Origin: Nemertoderma westbladi
Lineage: Eukaryota; Xenacoelomorpha; Nemertodermatida; Nemertodermatidae
DNA: 64,000 bases
Direction of reading: 5' to 3'
Assembly: GCA_032718475.1 (NCBI GenBank)
Contig: JAUCBJ010007648.1
Span: forward strand, 1-64,000
Position 1 is the stretch's first letter, and each line of letters starts with the position of its first letter. The notes beneath the pieces were generated by a model. The model saw nothing but the letters and a program-made list of their open reading frames with translations, was not told the DNA's origin and searched no databases. A program made the translations under genes and the position numbers. Shown here one piece after another: positions 1-10,341 of the stretch.

Positions 1-554
1 ACACGATGTTGCGAGCCCAGGCATCAAACACAAAGCTTACTTAACAAACCGGATTGTACAATCTCGGTAGTAACCGACAGTTGCCAAATCCCAGCACCAC
101 CCCTGCAGGCACAACGTATGAGACTTGTTGGCCACTGCCTTCGTCTGTGGAAGACCTGCTGGCGAGAGTCCTTTGTGGGAAGTCATTAACATTCCTGAGA
201 CGTCTGCTGAAATACAATGGTATTATACTAAACGTTAACTATACTCTCTATAACTATATACTTTCCATCATTTGTCAGTGTTGTGCATCTTTAAATACTT
301 TAGCTAAATGTACGTCTGTAATAATTTGACAGAAATCAATAAAATTTGTATAACAATTAATAGTAAATCAATTAACTCAACATCAACGTTTGTTTTTTCT
401 TATAAGAACTTTTCGGAAAAAAAACGGAAGTCAGAAGTGGGATTCGAACCTACGATTATATATCGCCGATTGCCAAAGTTTATAACAAGTAATATTTTGC
501 TAAAATGATTTTTGAAATTGAAAAAATAGTAACGAGAAATTAAAAAGAACAATT
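1..554. repeat. Inverted-repeat arm A (tRNA-Leu flanking repeat)
   Basis: This stretch is the reverse complement, with divergence, of about 6400-7110. Both copies carry the same landmarks in mirror order: a unit of the 50-bp minisatellite (here 1-50, reversed), a segment reading NLGSNRQLPNPSTT in one frame, and a 3'-half tRNA-Leu remnant near 430-460 (T-arm followed by CAGAAGTGGGATTCGAACC on the plus strand). Each arm ends at a complete intron-containing tRNA-Leu gene. The window probably starts inside a second, inverted copy of the minisatellite array seen at 7061-7816. Arm limits are by eye. Confidence 0.75.
430..462 (-). pseudogene. tRNA-Leu 3'-half remnant
   Basis: The T-arm and acceptor 3' strand of tRNA-Leu (GGTTCGAATCCCACTTCTGAC type, read on minus) occur here without the 5' half, anticodon or intron. 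The same truncated remnant lies in the opposite arm at about 6656-6682. Probably a partial duplication of the neighbouring tRNA gene. Confidence 0.6.
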
Positions 555-671
555 TGTCAGAAGTGGGATTCGAACCCACGCCTCTAAATAGAGACCAGAA
601 TACTCGCATCCTTGACGAGCAAGGAGAAATGTCCTTGAGTCTGGCGCCTTAGACCACTCGGCCATCCTGAC
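555..671 (-). tRNA. trnL-CAA: tRNA-Leu (CAA) with intron
   Basis: The minus strand reads GTCAGGATGGCCGAGTGG (acceptor, A box and D arm), an anticodon loop with CAA followed by G and an intron of about 30 bases, then TTCTGGTC, a long variable arm, and the B box GGTTCGAATCC with the closing acceptor strand TTCTGAC plus A. The 7-bp acceptor stem GTCAGGA/TTCTGAC pairs with one G-T. The intron position (one base after the anticodon) and sequence match the conserved animal tRNA-Leu(CAA) type, which carries an intron. A run of five T (minus strand, plus-strand A run at 542-546) downstream can serve as Pol III terminator. Likely functional. Confidence 0.93.
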
Positions 672-905
672 ATGAGAGTTGGATGTGTAGAAATATTATG
701 TGAAGGATATATGTTAAGAAATGTGAAGGATGACGTGGTGAAGCTTGCAGTAAATTATTTATTCTTGAGATTATAATTATTATTATACTATTAATTAATA
801 GTTAATCTATGGCACGTTCCATAAAATTAATATATAATAATTAGTTACTGGTATCCAGAGTTGATAGGGTGGAGATTGGTGGGCAGTCGTCGTCGCAGAC
901 CTGGG
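672..905. other. AT-rich spacer
   Basis: No gene, RNA or repeat family recognised. The sequence is AT-rich and low in complexity between the tRNA gene and a LINE fragment. Confidence 0.5.
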
Positions 906-1196
906 CTACTACTAGGATCGGCATGCTGCATTGCAGCTGCATTTTTAAGAATGCTGTGCCGGCTTGTCAACAAAATTGCGCCGCCACAACTTCCTATCAG
1001 CCATGACATTTGATATAATCATCCGCATCTTCAAGGCCAGTGTCCTTTAAGATGCGTCTCAAGAAAGGTCATGGGCTGTCCACCATGCTTATTCGACTCC
1101 ATGAGGCTGCAAAAGTACAAGATTATGCACTGGCTGGTCCTCACGGCGAAAGCAATGTCCTGCAAAGCGGAGGCGATTTTTGTTCTAGTGTCAACC
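906..1196 (-). mobile_element. LINE 3'-end fragment (same family as 26781-29174)
   Basis: Read on minus this is the 3' end of the LINE found complete at the C-terminal side at 26781-29174: the codons for the terminal FRREDQ / LVLWQPHG / FLRRILKDTG / GDRELWR segment, the stop, then the GCAGCTGCAATGCAGCATGC untranslated end and a short (TAG)n tail near 906-915. It is 5'-truncated and diverged by scattered substitutions and indels, so it is a dead fragment. Confidence 0.88.
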
Positions 1197-1510
1197 TGGG
1201 CGATGGCTGGAGATCTTTTGCGGATTGCAGACATAACCGACATATACAGTCAGAACACTTTCATAGGGCCTTCGCGCAGCACGTGACTCAGTAAACATGA
1301 GAAGCTGTGATCGAATACTTGTTTGTATTTGCAATTCGCCGCCATGGGACCATACTCATTGTTTTTACCTCACTTCATATTCTTTTGAAACTTTTGACGG
1401 ACTGCGTACGTGCCAAGTTTGGTTTAATTTCAGCAATGATGGGCCGACTTATTTCGGTTTTTATCTAAAGTCTGAAAGTACCGGTGTAGCAGAGGATTTC
1501 CAACCCCCTA

Positions 1511-1541
<31 letters not shown>

Positions 1542-2560
1542 ATAATTCCCTAGTGTATTTTCACCCCCCGGTTAGAATTCACTAGGGTATTTTAACCGGG
1601 TGTGAATCTACTCTGGGTGATTATTTAGTGAAATTTAACCCCCCTCAGTGTATTCTTACCCCCATTATTTTTAAATTTCAATATAATTTAAATTTGATAT
1701 AAACCTACAGTTAAGACCACAGATACCTCCAGTACACAGACAAACACACGCTGGAGATTTATATATAGTAAAATACTGCAAGATACAAATAAAATACACT
1801 GGGAGTGAGAATACACTGTTAGGGAAATTTAACCGCGGGGTAATTTTGCATGGGAGTGAAAATTTTACACCGGAACCGGTCTATACAGACTGTCTGATTC
1901 ATGACCAAACTTAAGAATCTTTCTAAACCTTTGACAGACCACATGTTTACCAAAATGAAATCTGATACCTGGATCAAATATAGTAGTATAGACTTTCTTG
2001 GTTTCACTATTGTTGACTCCCAACACGATGTTTTATCTGTGGAGAATGCTGGTGATCCCGAACCTGGATTATCGAATGCGATTTCTATTGGGCACCCATA
2101 CTGTCGACAAAATCCAGAGAGTGGATTCATGCTATATAGGCGATTGGTGAGGGGTCTGATGCTCTATCCGCAAGTCTCTCTATATAACATTTCGGGAAGC
2201 TAGAATGAATATCCGCTTCCAGTTAGTTCGTGGCTCAACGAACACACTCCAAAACTTGCCGAACACAATCGAATCACAACAATTTGAATAAAATTGTCGC
2301 GAAATTAAATTTTCATTTCATTTTGTTGTGTACTGCTGTACTGTATAACAAACTATGTAGGGAGGCCTACCGGGTACCGTACCTGTCACATATTTCAGTA
2401 TATAGTAATAATAGCGGGAGAGCTAATAGGCCTGTTTGACTGTGTACTGGAATAGCTTGGTCTGGGACTGATTACTGAGGATATGAATTAGGAAGTTAGG
2501 CCCGTTACCGTACGTACTGCACATGACAGCATGACGTACGGTACAACACTGTTGCTACTA
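1197..2560. other. Unassigned region with a poly-C tract
   Basis: No gene recognised. A run of 27 C occurs at 1511-1537 and is followed by imperfect repeats of an ACTAG(T/G)GTATTTT(C/A)ACC type motif to about 1660. A 103-codon open frame (1819-2130, minus) has no family features that I recognise and is probably accidental. Confidence 0.5.
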
Positions 2561-5336
2561 CAGTCGGGGTCTCAAAGTGCATCTGTTCTTTGAGATTTTC
2601 TCAAAGTTTTTCTAAAAGTGTCTAAAAGTCATTACATTACTCCCAACGGCCGCTTTGAATTCTTGTAGACACTTTTAGTTGGGAATCTCAAAGTGATTTC
2701 CTACTTTTAGGCACTTTTAATTCTTTGAATTCTTTGAGAAATATCACTTTGAGGTAATTTACGACACTTTGAATTCTTTGAGAAAATCAACTCCGAGGTA
2801 TTCCTGATTGACAGCTCGTGGTAACACAGGTAAAGGCACACTTGGGGAACAATATCCTGCGGGCAAGAAAGTGATACTTGGGTGTTACCTTGCCAGTTGT
2901 AGCCTAAGCTGTTCCCATTAATTACATTATATACATACATACATTATAGTATGTTGTTTAGTTATAATCAGAATGTTATGCTGTACTAGGTTTTACAGAC
3001 CCAATTATAAAGACCTGCATAATCTTGTTACATGTGTTAACTTTCGTTAATTGTTTTGAATCCCCCTTCACGCCTCTGTAACTTGCTCCTTTACTAACCT
3101 GCTCCTTTAAATAGCAATGGTACATAACGCTCATTGTGACCTGTACAAAACAAAGAGGTAAAGTCGCGTTACGTCTCAAAGAGCGTTAGGTTCCAAAGAG
3201 CTTTAGGACCCATTGCCAGAGAGCGTGAGGTCACATTGCCATTTAAAGGAGCAGGTTAGTAAAGAAACAGGTTACAGAGGCGTGTTGGGGAACCAAAACA
3301 ATAAACGAAATTTAACACATGTGTTTTGTATCTGTACAGGTCTTTATTATTTGGGTCGTTGGTCTTTGTTTTGTAGTCACTCCACACTGCGGTGTTGCGT
3401 GGGGGCCACCAATCCACCCTCCCACACTCAACTCCCAACTTCCTGGACACTAGGATACTGAGTGAAAGCGTCTGAAACTACTACAGGAACACCATGACAG
3501 ACTATGGGCTAGCGACAAGGGACTGGCGCCCTTGAACATGTAAACTGTAGTACCTACTGTACCACCTACCTTAAAGTGACCTGTGGGACCAGCCCATTAT
3601 TAGTGAGGTCGGCATTTCTCTTTATCCTGCCGCTCTCTTTGTATTACAATAGCATACAGCTAACCAATGGCAATGGTCTACCCCCAGTGCGGGAAAGACA
3701 AGCTGGCTACCATTGAAATGAATAGGGGGGGGGGGGGGATAATATGGTGTGTTCGTGTTCCCATCCTAATGTCTGTCGTCTTGGCTCAGCTAAGCTTAAA
3801 CAGAGCCACAGCCTACAATAGAGCTTTACCTAAATACACTTCCAGTGAGCCAAGCAGCAGTGGCGGGTTAAGCTCCAAAATGCCCATGTAGGATTTCTTC
3901 GAAAAAGGACCAATTGGTTGAGTTACGAGTTACAGTGAAAAAGTATTCATGATTAGATTTTGCGTCCAGTTTAATAAAAATGAAAACAGGATTCACATTC
4001 CGAATTATCTACTAATTTCCCCCCCCCCCCCCCCCCCCCCCCATGCACACTCACCATATAGGCCCAAGTATGATTCACACATGACCTTACATAGCCATCA
4101 CACCTCTCCTGAGCCACGGTAAATAATATTAAATCCAGCGAACTTCTAATTAACTCCAGCGAAATTAATTATCAATATATTAATTATATTCAACGCAGAA
4201 ACACAGATAAAACACAATAATTATTTATTACATGGGAAAAAAAGTTAAAATGTTTTCACTATTTCACTATATTCAATTTATCTTTATTCATGCCGCTTTC
4301 TTTGTATAACACAATAGCATAAAACTACCCTTGGTTTATCCCCAGCATTGCGGCAAAGACAAGTTGGCTGCTATTGAAATGCATAGGTAAAGGACATTCC
4401 GACGGCTCCAAAACAGTGGCGTGGTGGCCATACATATATTCGGGAAAATTCCCGGGCCCCCTGGACCCCTCTCAGGGTCAGACAATTATATTGATGTTAT
4501 AAAAAAATATTTTGTAGGTATTACATTTTTCCATTAAAATATAAGCAACGAAACCAAAACAATAGCTATAAAGGCTTCATGTCACGTCGCAGTTAGCAAG
4601 CACAGCACTAAACTAAGAGGGCTGGGGAGGAGGAGGGGGGGGGGGGGGGGGGGGGGGTGGTGTTGTATACGTTGGTAGAAGCACAACCCAGTATTATTCA
4701 ATATTGAAAAAGTCCCCTCAGGCGTCAGACAAGGCAAACAAACTGTGTTGAAGTTACATTAGTCCACCACACCAGTGCTCCAACAGAGAGAGAGGACAGG
4801 ACAGTATAAAATGTGCATCTGCTAATAATAAATGTGCTTGTGGTACCATTTGATTACATAATAGATTTTGGCAGACTGGGCGGTCGCTCTGACAATATGC
4901 ATCGCGCACCAACAATGCCTAAAACATCTATGGGAACAGACAATTAGTGAGCGCCAATAATTTCTCAAATAATTCAATAAAAATTTCTACTGCAGTAACA
5001 AATTATTTGTTACTGCAGAAAAATACAATTTTTTATTAATGCAGTAATAATTAATTCTTACTTTCAGTAACAAATATTTATTACTGCAGTATTTTTTGGA
5101 GGCATTTTTATTGTTTCATATAGGTTTTTATTACTTATATTTTACCCTTTAGTCAAAGTCAATAGACCCCATACCATAGCCAGGCTTCAGGCAGTACTGT
5201 ATGAAATGACTGACAGTACTACTTTGAAATCTTTGAGAACACTTTGTCATTTTCTTGGACCACTTTTAGAACTTTGAGACACTTTTAGTTCTTTGAGAAT
5301 TTCTCAAAGAACAGATGCACTTTGAGACCCCGACTG
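2561..5336. mobile_element. Non-autonomous TIR DNA transposon, TA target duplication
   Basis: The left end (from 2561) reads CAGTCGGGGTCTCAAAGTGC and continues in perfect inverted match with the right end (ending at 5336) for about 35 bp, then imperfectly to about 65 bp with repeated CTTTGAGA / CACTTTTAG words. The element is flanked by TA on both sides (2559-2560 and 5337-5338). TA duplication plus a 5'-CAGTC terminus fits the Tc1/mariner-pogo (Tigger) type. No transposase is visible inside its 2.8 kb; the interior contains a nested palindromic element, poly-C/poly-G tracts (4019-4042, 4635-4657) and AT-rich filler. Confidence 0.75.
3005..3345. repeat. Palindromic repeat, apparent source of the 8.4-kb satellite
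   Basis: Two inverted arms of about 105 bp (about 3005-3112 and 3241-3345; key words GGAGCAGGTTAGTAAAG and AACCAAAACAATAAAC on the right arm) enclose a short core with three single units of the form GAGCGTTAGGTTCCAAAGAG. The right arm, from GGTCACATTGCC through AACCAAAACAATAAA, matches the right edge of the satellite at 34378-34485. This looks like an unexpanded relative of the element whose core was amplified at 25989-34415. Confidence 0.75.
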
Positions 5337-5338
5337 TA

Positions 5339-6273
5339 GGTACCAGTACCAGTACCTACCTGCCTACTGCTGCACTGGAATATAAAGTGCTGGGTCCCGG
5401 GTAGGTACCTACCCCGTGGCAGAGTGGGAGGTACCGGTACGGATCTCTGTCCCGGTGCTAACCATACTTAACTTAGGCCTACTACTGTATGTTAAATTAT
5501 TAGTTGTCGGTTTAGGCTCGGCCTGATCTTATAAGAAATGAATATTTAATTTCACGACAATTTTATTCAATAATTTCGGGAATTTTCTTATAGAAAAGCA
5601 ACGCGTAGCTAATTTTATCTAAAAGTTGGTACCCGGTGTTATTTTTTTGTGCTCTTTCTATTTTCGACAGTGTTCGATTGTTTTCGGCAGTTTTTGGAGT
5701 GTGTTCGGGTGTGTTCTACTGTGTTCGCTTCTGTTCTGTAAAAAGATCTATCCAGGGTCACGATGGGATGTACGTCGGTACGCCCTGTGAAGATAAAATT
5801 CAAGCAAACTTTATATAATTGCTTTAATTTGGGGAATCCTTTGAATCGAAACATTAGGGTACTGCGACTTTATGGTCTAGAATAAGGGCAAGGTGGGGAT
5901 TTGTCATTCATAACTTGACATATTTTTATTGTTGCACTAACATGACCATTTTATTCGTGCCTACTGTATTTAATCTCATTATATATCGGCACACTACCTC
6001 GACTATTTTATTTTATTCTACAAAGATAGTTACAGGCACAGATCACCGGGGTAAACATAACCGAATTAGGGTTGGGGGAAAACGAGAGGTCAGATGGCCA
6101 ATATTTCGGCCACAACATGTAATAATAATTAATAATTATTATACAAAATAAAGAGGCAAATCAACAGGGCAAATCGGTCTACATAATGAATTTTGTTCTG
6201 ACTTTTATTTAATATATTACCGGCATCGCTTGAGTGTCCATCTTCGCTTGAGATAGTCCACCATGGCTCATAT
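5339..6273. other. Unassigned AT-rich region
   Basis: No gene recognised. Short open frames on both strands lack codon bias or homology features. A few accumulated GTTCG/GTGTTC words occur at 5650-5740. Confidence 0.4.
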
Positions 6274-6390
6274 GTCAGGATGGCCGAGTGGTCTAAGGCG
6301 CCAGACTCAAGGACATTACTCCTTGCTCGTCAAGGATACGAGTTTTCTGGTCTCTGTATAGAGGCGTGGGTTCGAATCCCACTTCTGACA
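6274..6390 (+). tRNA. trnL-CAA: tRNA-Leu (CAA) with intron
   Basis: Same gene type and length (117 bases including intron) as 555-671 but on the plus strand, forming the inner end of inverted arm B. GTCAGGATGGCCGAGTGG opens the gene, CAA plus G precedes an intron of about 32 bases containing CTCCTTGCTCGTCAAGGA, and the B box GGTTCGAATCC and acceptor strand close it. A T-run at about 6397-6402 can act as Pol III terminator. The two genes are divergently oriented (first minus, second plus) about 5.6 kb apart. Confidence 0.93.
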
Positions 6391-7060
6391 AGTTTGTTTT
6401 TATTCATTCTAAAACTATATTTTCAATTTCAATAAATATTTTAGCAAATATTAATTGTATTTATGCACTAATGGTATTATTTTTAATTGTATTGTTCTGA
6501 TTGGTGATGGGAAGTTGGTGCAGTTTTATATTTTGTTCATATCGTGTTAGCTTTATTTGTTGATAAATTATTATATGATACAAATGGCAAATAATATTCC
6601 TTTGCGAAATCACCCTTTATGCACTGAATAAATTTTGGCCAACGGAAATATAGAATCGTGGATTCGAATCCCACTTCTGACTTCCGTTTTTTCCGATAAG
6701 TTTGTATAAGAAAAAACAAACGTTGATGTTGTGGTATTTGATTTACTATTGTTATACCAATGTAATTGATTTCTGTCAAATTATTACAGACGTACATTAG
6801 CTAAAGTATTTAAAAATGCACAACACTGATACAAATGATGGAAAGTATATAGTTATAGAGAGTATAGTTAACGTTTAGTATAATACCATTGCATTTCAGC
6901 AGACGTCTCAGGGATGTTAATGACTTCCCAAAAATTTTTGGCTCGCCAGCAGGTCTTCCACAGACGAAAGCAGTTGCCGACAAGTCTCATACGTTGTGCC
7001 TGCAGGGTGGTGCTGGGATTTGGCAACTGTCGGTTACTACCGATATTGTACAATCAGGTT
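6391..7060. repeat. Inverted-repeat arm B
   Basis: Mirror copy of 1-554: a tRNA-Leu 3' half at about 6656-6682 and, on the minus strand, the NIGSNRQLPNPSTT-encoding segment near 7010-7053. It leads directly into the 50-bp minisatellite. Divergence between arms is visible (indels and substitutions), so the duplication is not very recent. Confidence 0.75.
6656..6682 (+). pseudogene. tRNA-Leu 3'-half remnant (arm B)
   Basis: Contains GATTCGAATCCCACTTCTGA, the T-arm and acceptor strand of tRNA-Leu, with no 5' half. Counterpart of the remnant at 430-462 in arm A. Confidence 0.6.
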
Positions 7061-7816
7061 TGTTAAGTAAGCTTTGTGTTTGATGCCTGGGCTCGCAACA
7101 TCGTGTTGTTTGTTAAGTAAGCTTTGTGTTTGATGCCTGGGCTCGCAACATCGTGTTGTTTGTTAAGTAAGCTTTGTGTTTGATGCCGGGGCTCGCAACA
7201 TCGTGTTGTTTGTTAAGTAAGCTTTGTGTTTGATGCCTGGGCTCGCAACATCGTGTTGTTTGTTAAGTATGCTTTGTGTCTGATGCCTGGGCTCGCAACA
7301 TCGTGTTGTTTGTTAAGTAAGCTTTGTGTTTGATGCCTGGGCTCGCAACATCGTGTTGTTTGTTAAGTAAGCTTTGTGTTTGATGCCTGGGCTCGCAACA
7401 TCGTGTTGTTTGTTAAGTAAGCTTTGTGTTTGATGCCGGGGCTCGCAACATCGTGTTGTTTGTTAAGTAAGCTTTGTGTTTGATGCCTGGGCTCGCAACA
7501 TCGTGTTGTTTGTTAAGTAAGCTTTGTGTTTGATGCCTGGGCTCGCAACATCGTGTTGTTTGTTAAGTAAGCTTTGTGTTTGATGCCTGGGCTCGCAACA
7601 TCGTGTTGTTTGTTAAGTAAGCTTTGTGTTTGATGCCGGGGCTCGCAACATCGTGTTGTTTGTTAAGTAAGCTTTGTGTTTGATGCCTGGGCTCGCAACA
7701 TCGTGTTGTTTGTTAAGTAAGCTTTGTGTTTGATGCCTGGGCTCGCAACATCGTGTTGTTTGGTAAGTAAGTTTTGTGTTTGATGCCTGGGCTCGCAACA
7801 TCGTGTTGTTTGTTAA
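7061..7816. repeat. 50-bp minisatellite, about 15 units
   Basis: Tandem head-to-tail units of 50 bp beginning TGTTAAGTAAGCTTTGTGTT and ending GCTCGCAACATCGTGTTGTT. Units are nearly identical; a T/G variant (GATGCCTGG versus GATGCCGGG) recurs every fifth unit (near 7187, 7437, 7637), suggesting block duplication. One reversed unit sits at 1-50. Open frames across it are artefacts of the repeat. Confidence 0.95.
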
Positions 7817-8039
7817 AGATACAAATTGGGATTACCAGAGGTGTCATTCCAGGTAATTTACATACCCTTGGTGGTTTATTTAATGAAGACTATGCCTGCC
7901 ATACAGTATTCATAAACTGAAGATTTTTTCAACCTTCAAAAAATATTGTTTTATTTACCAAATCATTTTATGCTGCCCTAATAATACATTGATTTCTGTA
8001 GTCTGAGCATCTTCCCCCTGTGAATTTCTCGAGATTATC

Positions 8040-8335
8040 CTCATTTTGACGGACGCTGTCAACCATGCTTATTCTCTCCATGATGCTGACAAAGCACAAG
8101 ATTGTGCTTGTGCACAGTGTCCTGCAAAGCGGAGGCGGCTCTGTCAAGTACCAAGTTTGGACCAATGAAACAGCTCCAATGCTGTACCGGTATAGTGTCC
8201 GGTTGGAGATGTGTGCATTGTACTTGACACAGTGAACCCGGTGTATAATTTTTGTATACTATGGTGCCATGCAGATATTTGGTGACCTCAGCAGTTAAGC
8301 ATGTATTTGGTGACTTCCAAATCCATGACAGACCA
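8040..8335 (-). mobile_element. Degenerate LINE fragment
   Basis: On minus the order of LINE segments is preserved: GGTGACTTCCAAATCC (IWKSP region) near 8320, the TAEVTK / LDGT segment near 8267-8300, then the PPSLTLEQNRLRFAG and NKHG segments down to 8047. Several internal deletions and stops are present. Same LINE family as 26781-29174. Confidence 0.75.
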
Positions 8336-8410
8336 TTGAAGGTACTGTATATATTAATTTTATGAATAGCCCTACTGCTGAACAATTTTGCAAAAGATTT
8401 TAAAGGACCC

Positions 8411-8740
8411 CATTTGAGCAGTAGGCCTAAGCGATATCATAAAGGAGCACATGGGAGCAGCAAGAGATATCATAAAGGAGAATGGGAGCAGTAAGTGATA
8501 TCATAAAGAAGCCCATGGGAGCAGTAGGCGATATAAAAAAGAAGCCCATGGGAGCAGTAGGCGATATACAAAAGGAGCCAATGGGAGCAGCAAGCGATAT
8601 CATACAGTAAAGGATCCCATGGGAGTGTAAGCGATATCATAAATTAGACCATGGGAGTAGTAAGCGATGTCATAAATGAGACCATGAGAGCAGTAAGCGA
8701 TGTCATAAATGAGACCATGGGAGCAGTATCTCAGCAGTAT
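8411..8740. repeat. Tandem repeat, about 33-bp unit
   Basis: About ten imperfect units built around CATGGGAGCAGTAAGCGATA followed by TCATAAAGGAGCC. Units drift in length and sequence toward the right. It directly precedes the LINE at 8822 and supplies the chance 5' extension of that LINE's open frame. Confidence 0.85.
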
Positions 8741-8821
8741 CACACGCTCATCTCAGCTATTTTTCAACGAAACTCAAATTGTGTTACATATTTGGAATCC
8801 TTGTACGGTCAGCTTTCTATC

Positions 8822-9816
8822 AGTGTTATGGGGCGTCCTCCAGGGAGACACACTTGCACCATTCCTGTTCATAATTGTGGTTGACTATGTTCTACGCATG
8901 TCCTTAGATCATCATAATGATGATGGGGTGATGATAACTCCACCTACTGGCTCCAGACGTCGAAGAAATCCTGCCAAGTACCTAACTGATCTAGACTTTG
9001 CTGATGACTTAGGAGTACTCTCAGAATCACTAGAGGGAGCCCAACGGCTCCTCAGCTCATTAGAACATGCTGCTTCTAGTGGTGGTCTTTTTATTAACTC
9101 CAGAAAGACCACAATTTTGACAGTTAACTTTGAAAGTTCTCAGCAAGTCTCTGATCGGATGAGCATAAGCTCAAAGGATGGTATGCTTGAGCATGTGGAC
9201 GACTTCTGTTACCTGGGATCATGGATCCGGAAGTCAGGTGAGGACCTTCGAATACGTAAGGGAAAGGCATGGGCAGCCTTGAATAGGCTTTCCAGGATTT
9301 GGAAGTCACCGAGAATTAATCGGAAACTTAAGGTCCGATTATTTAGAGCAGCAGTAGTTCCAGTACTCCTCTATGGGAGTCCATGCTGGGCTCTAACTGC
9401 TGAGGTCACCAAATCTCTGGATGGCACATTCACAAGAATGCTACGCCGGGTTCATTGTGTCAAGTACAATGCACACATCTCCAACCAGACACTATATAAC
9501 ATTGGAGGTGTCTCATTGGTTCCCCCAAGCTTGACACTAAAACAAAATCGCCTCCGCTTTGCAGGACATTGCTTTCGCCGTGAGGATCAGCGAGTGCATA
9601 ATCTTGTACTTTGGCAGCCTCATGGAGTGAATAAGCATGGTGGACAGCCCATGACTTTCTTGAGACGCATCTTAAAGGACACTGGTCTTGAAGATGCGGA
9701 TGATCTAGCAATTGTCATGGGTGATAGGGAGTTGTGGCGGCGCAATTTTGTCGACAAGCCGGCACAGCATTCTTAAAAATGCAGCTGCAATGCAGCATGC
9801 CGATGCTAGTAGTAGT
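8822..9816 (+). mobile_element. 5'-truncated LINE, open C-terminal reverse-transcriptase frame
   Basis: Starts inside the RT domain at the WGVLQGDTLAPFLFIIVVDY block, continues through the catalytic FADD box (LDFADDLGVLSES), thumb region and the conserved C-terminal YLGSWIRKSGED / LLYGSPCWALT / FLRRILKDTG blocks to the stop at 9776, then the GCAGCTGCAATGCAGC end and a short (TAG)n tail. The frame remains open to the natural stop, but the N-terminal RT and endonuclease are missing. Residues upstream of about 8822 in the same open frame come from the flanking tandem repeat, not the LINE. Confidence 0.9.
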
Positions 9817-10197
9817 TTCTATCAGTACCAACAAATCACTATAAGGTTGAACAATAACTGCGGTGTAACTGGTGTAATATCGCAGGAGGCACTTTTTTTA
9901 AACGCATGTAGCTAAAGATTGAAAGCAAAAAAAATTCTCGCTCACCCAGTCAGTGGTCGGGAGATGAAACTATCTCTGTTGCAAATTTCATGCAATCTCA
10001 TTTACGATTTGTATAAAAATTAGGGGGGGGGGCGTGTCACTGAATTACGACACTATATTCTGGGACATGGTGTAATTAGTAGGTCATGGGCCTACCGATT
10101 TTGTGTAGCTGGAATTAATTTGCTCCCATGAGCCAGGATTTCCTACATCCTCACACAGATACTGTATGATTACTAAGCACCCCGCTAGCGCTGCCAT
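9817..10197. other. Unassigned spacer
   Basis: Nothing recognised apart from a short G run near 10022-10032. Confidence 0.4.
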
Positions 10198-10341
10198 GTC
10201 AGGATGGCCGAGTGGTCTAAGGCGCCAGACTCAAGGACTTATGTCATTTTGATGAGCAAGGAGTTATCTCCTTGCTCGTCAAAATGATGCGAGTATTCTG
10301 GTCTCTATTTAGAGGCGTGGGTTCGAATCCCACTTCTGACA
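10198..10341 (+). tRNA. trnL-CAA: tRNA-Leu (CAA) with long hairpin intron
   Basis: Exonic sequence is the same as the other two tRNA-Leu(CAA) genes. The intron is longer (about 60 bases) and contains an extended inverted repeat: ATTTTGATGAGCAAGGAG and its complement CTCCTTGCTCGTCAAAAT separated by a few bases, giving a near-perfect 18-bp stem. The shorter introns of the other copies contain only the CTCCTTGCTCGTCAAGGA half. A run of six T follows at about 10345-10350. Whether the long hairpin affects splicing cannot be told from sequence. Confidence 0.92.

Noticed and set aside
1040-1294. Small plus-strand open frames near 1.1 kb
   Set aside because: They are antisense shadows of a LINE 3'-end fragment on the minus strand.
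7061-7816. CRISPR-like array
   Set aside because: Units are contiguous 50-bp tandem repeats without unique spacers, and the genome is eukaryotic.
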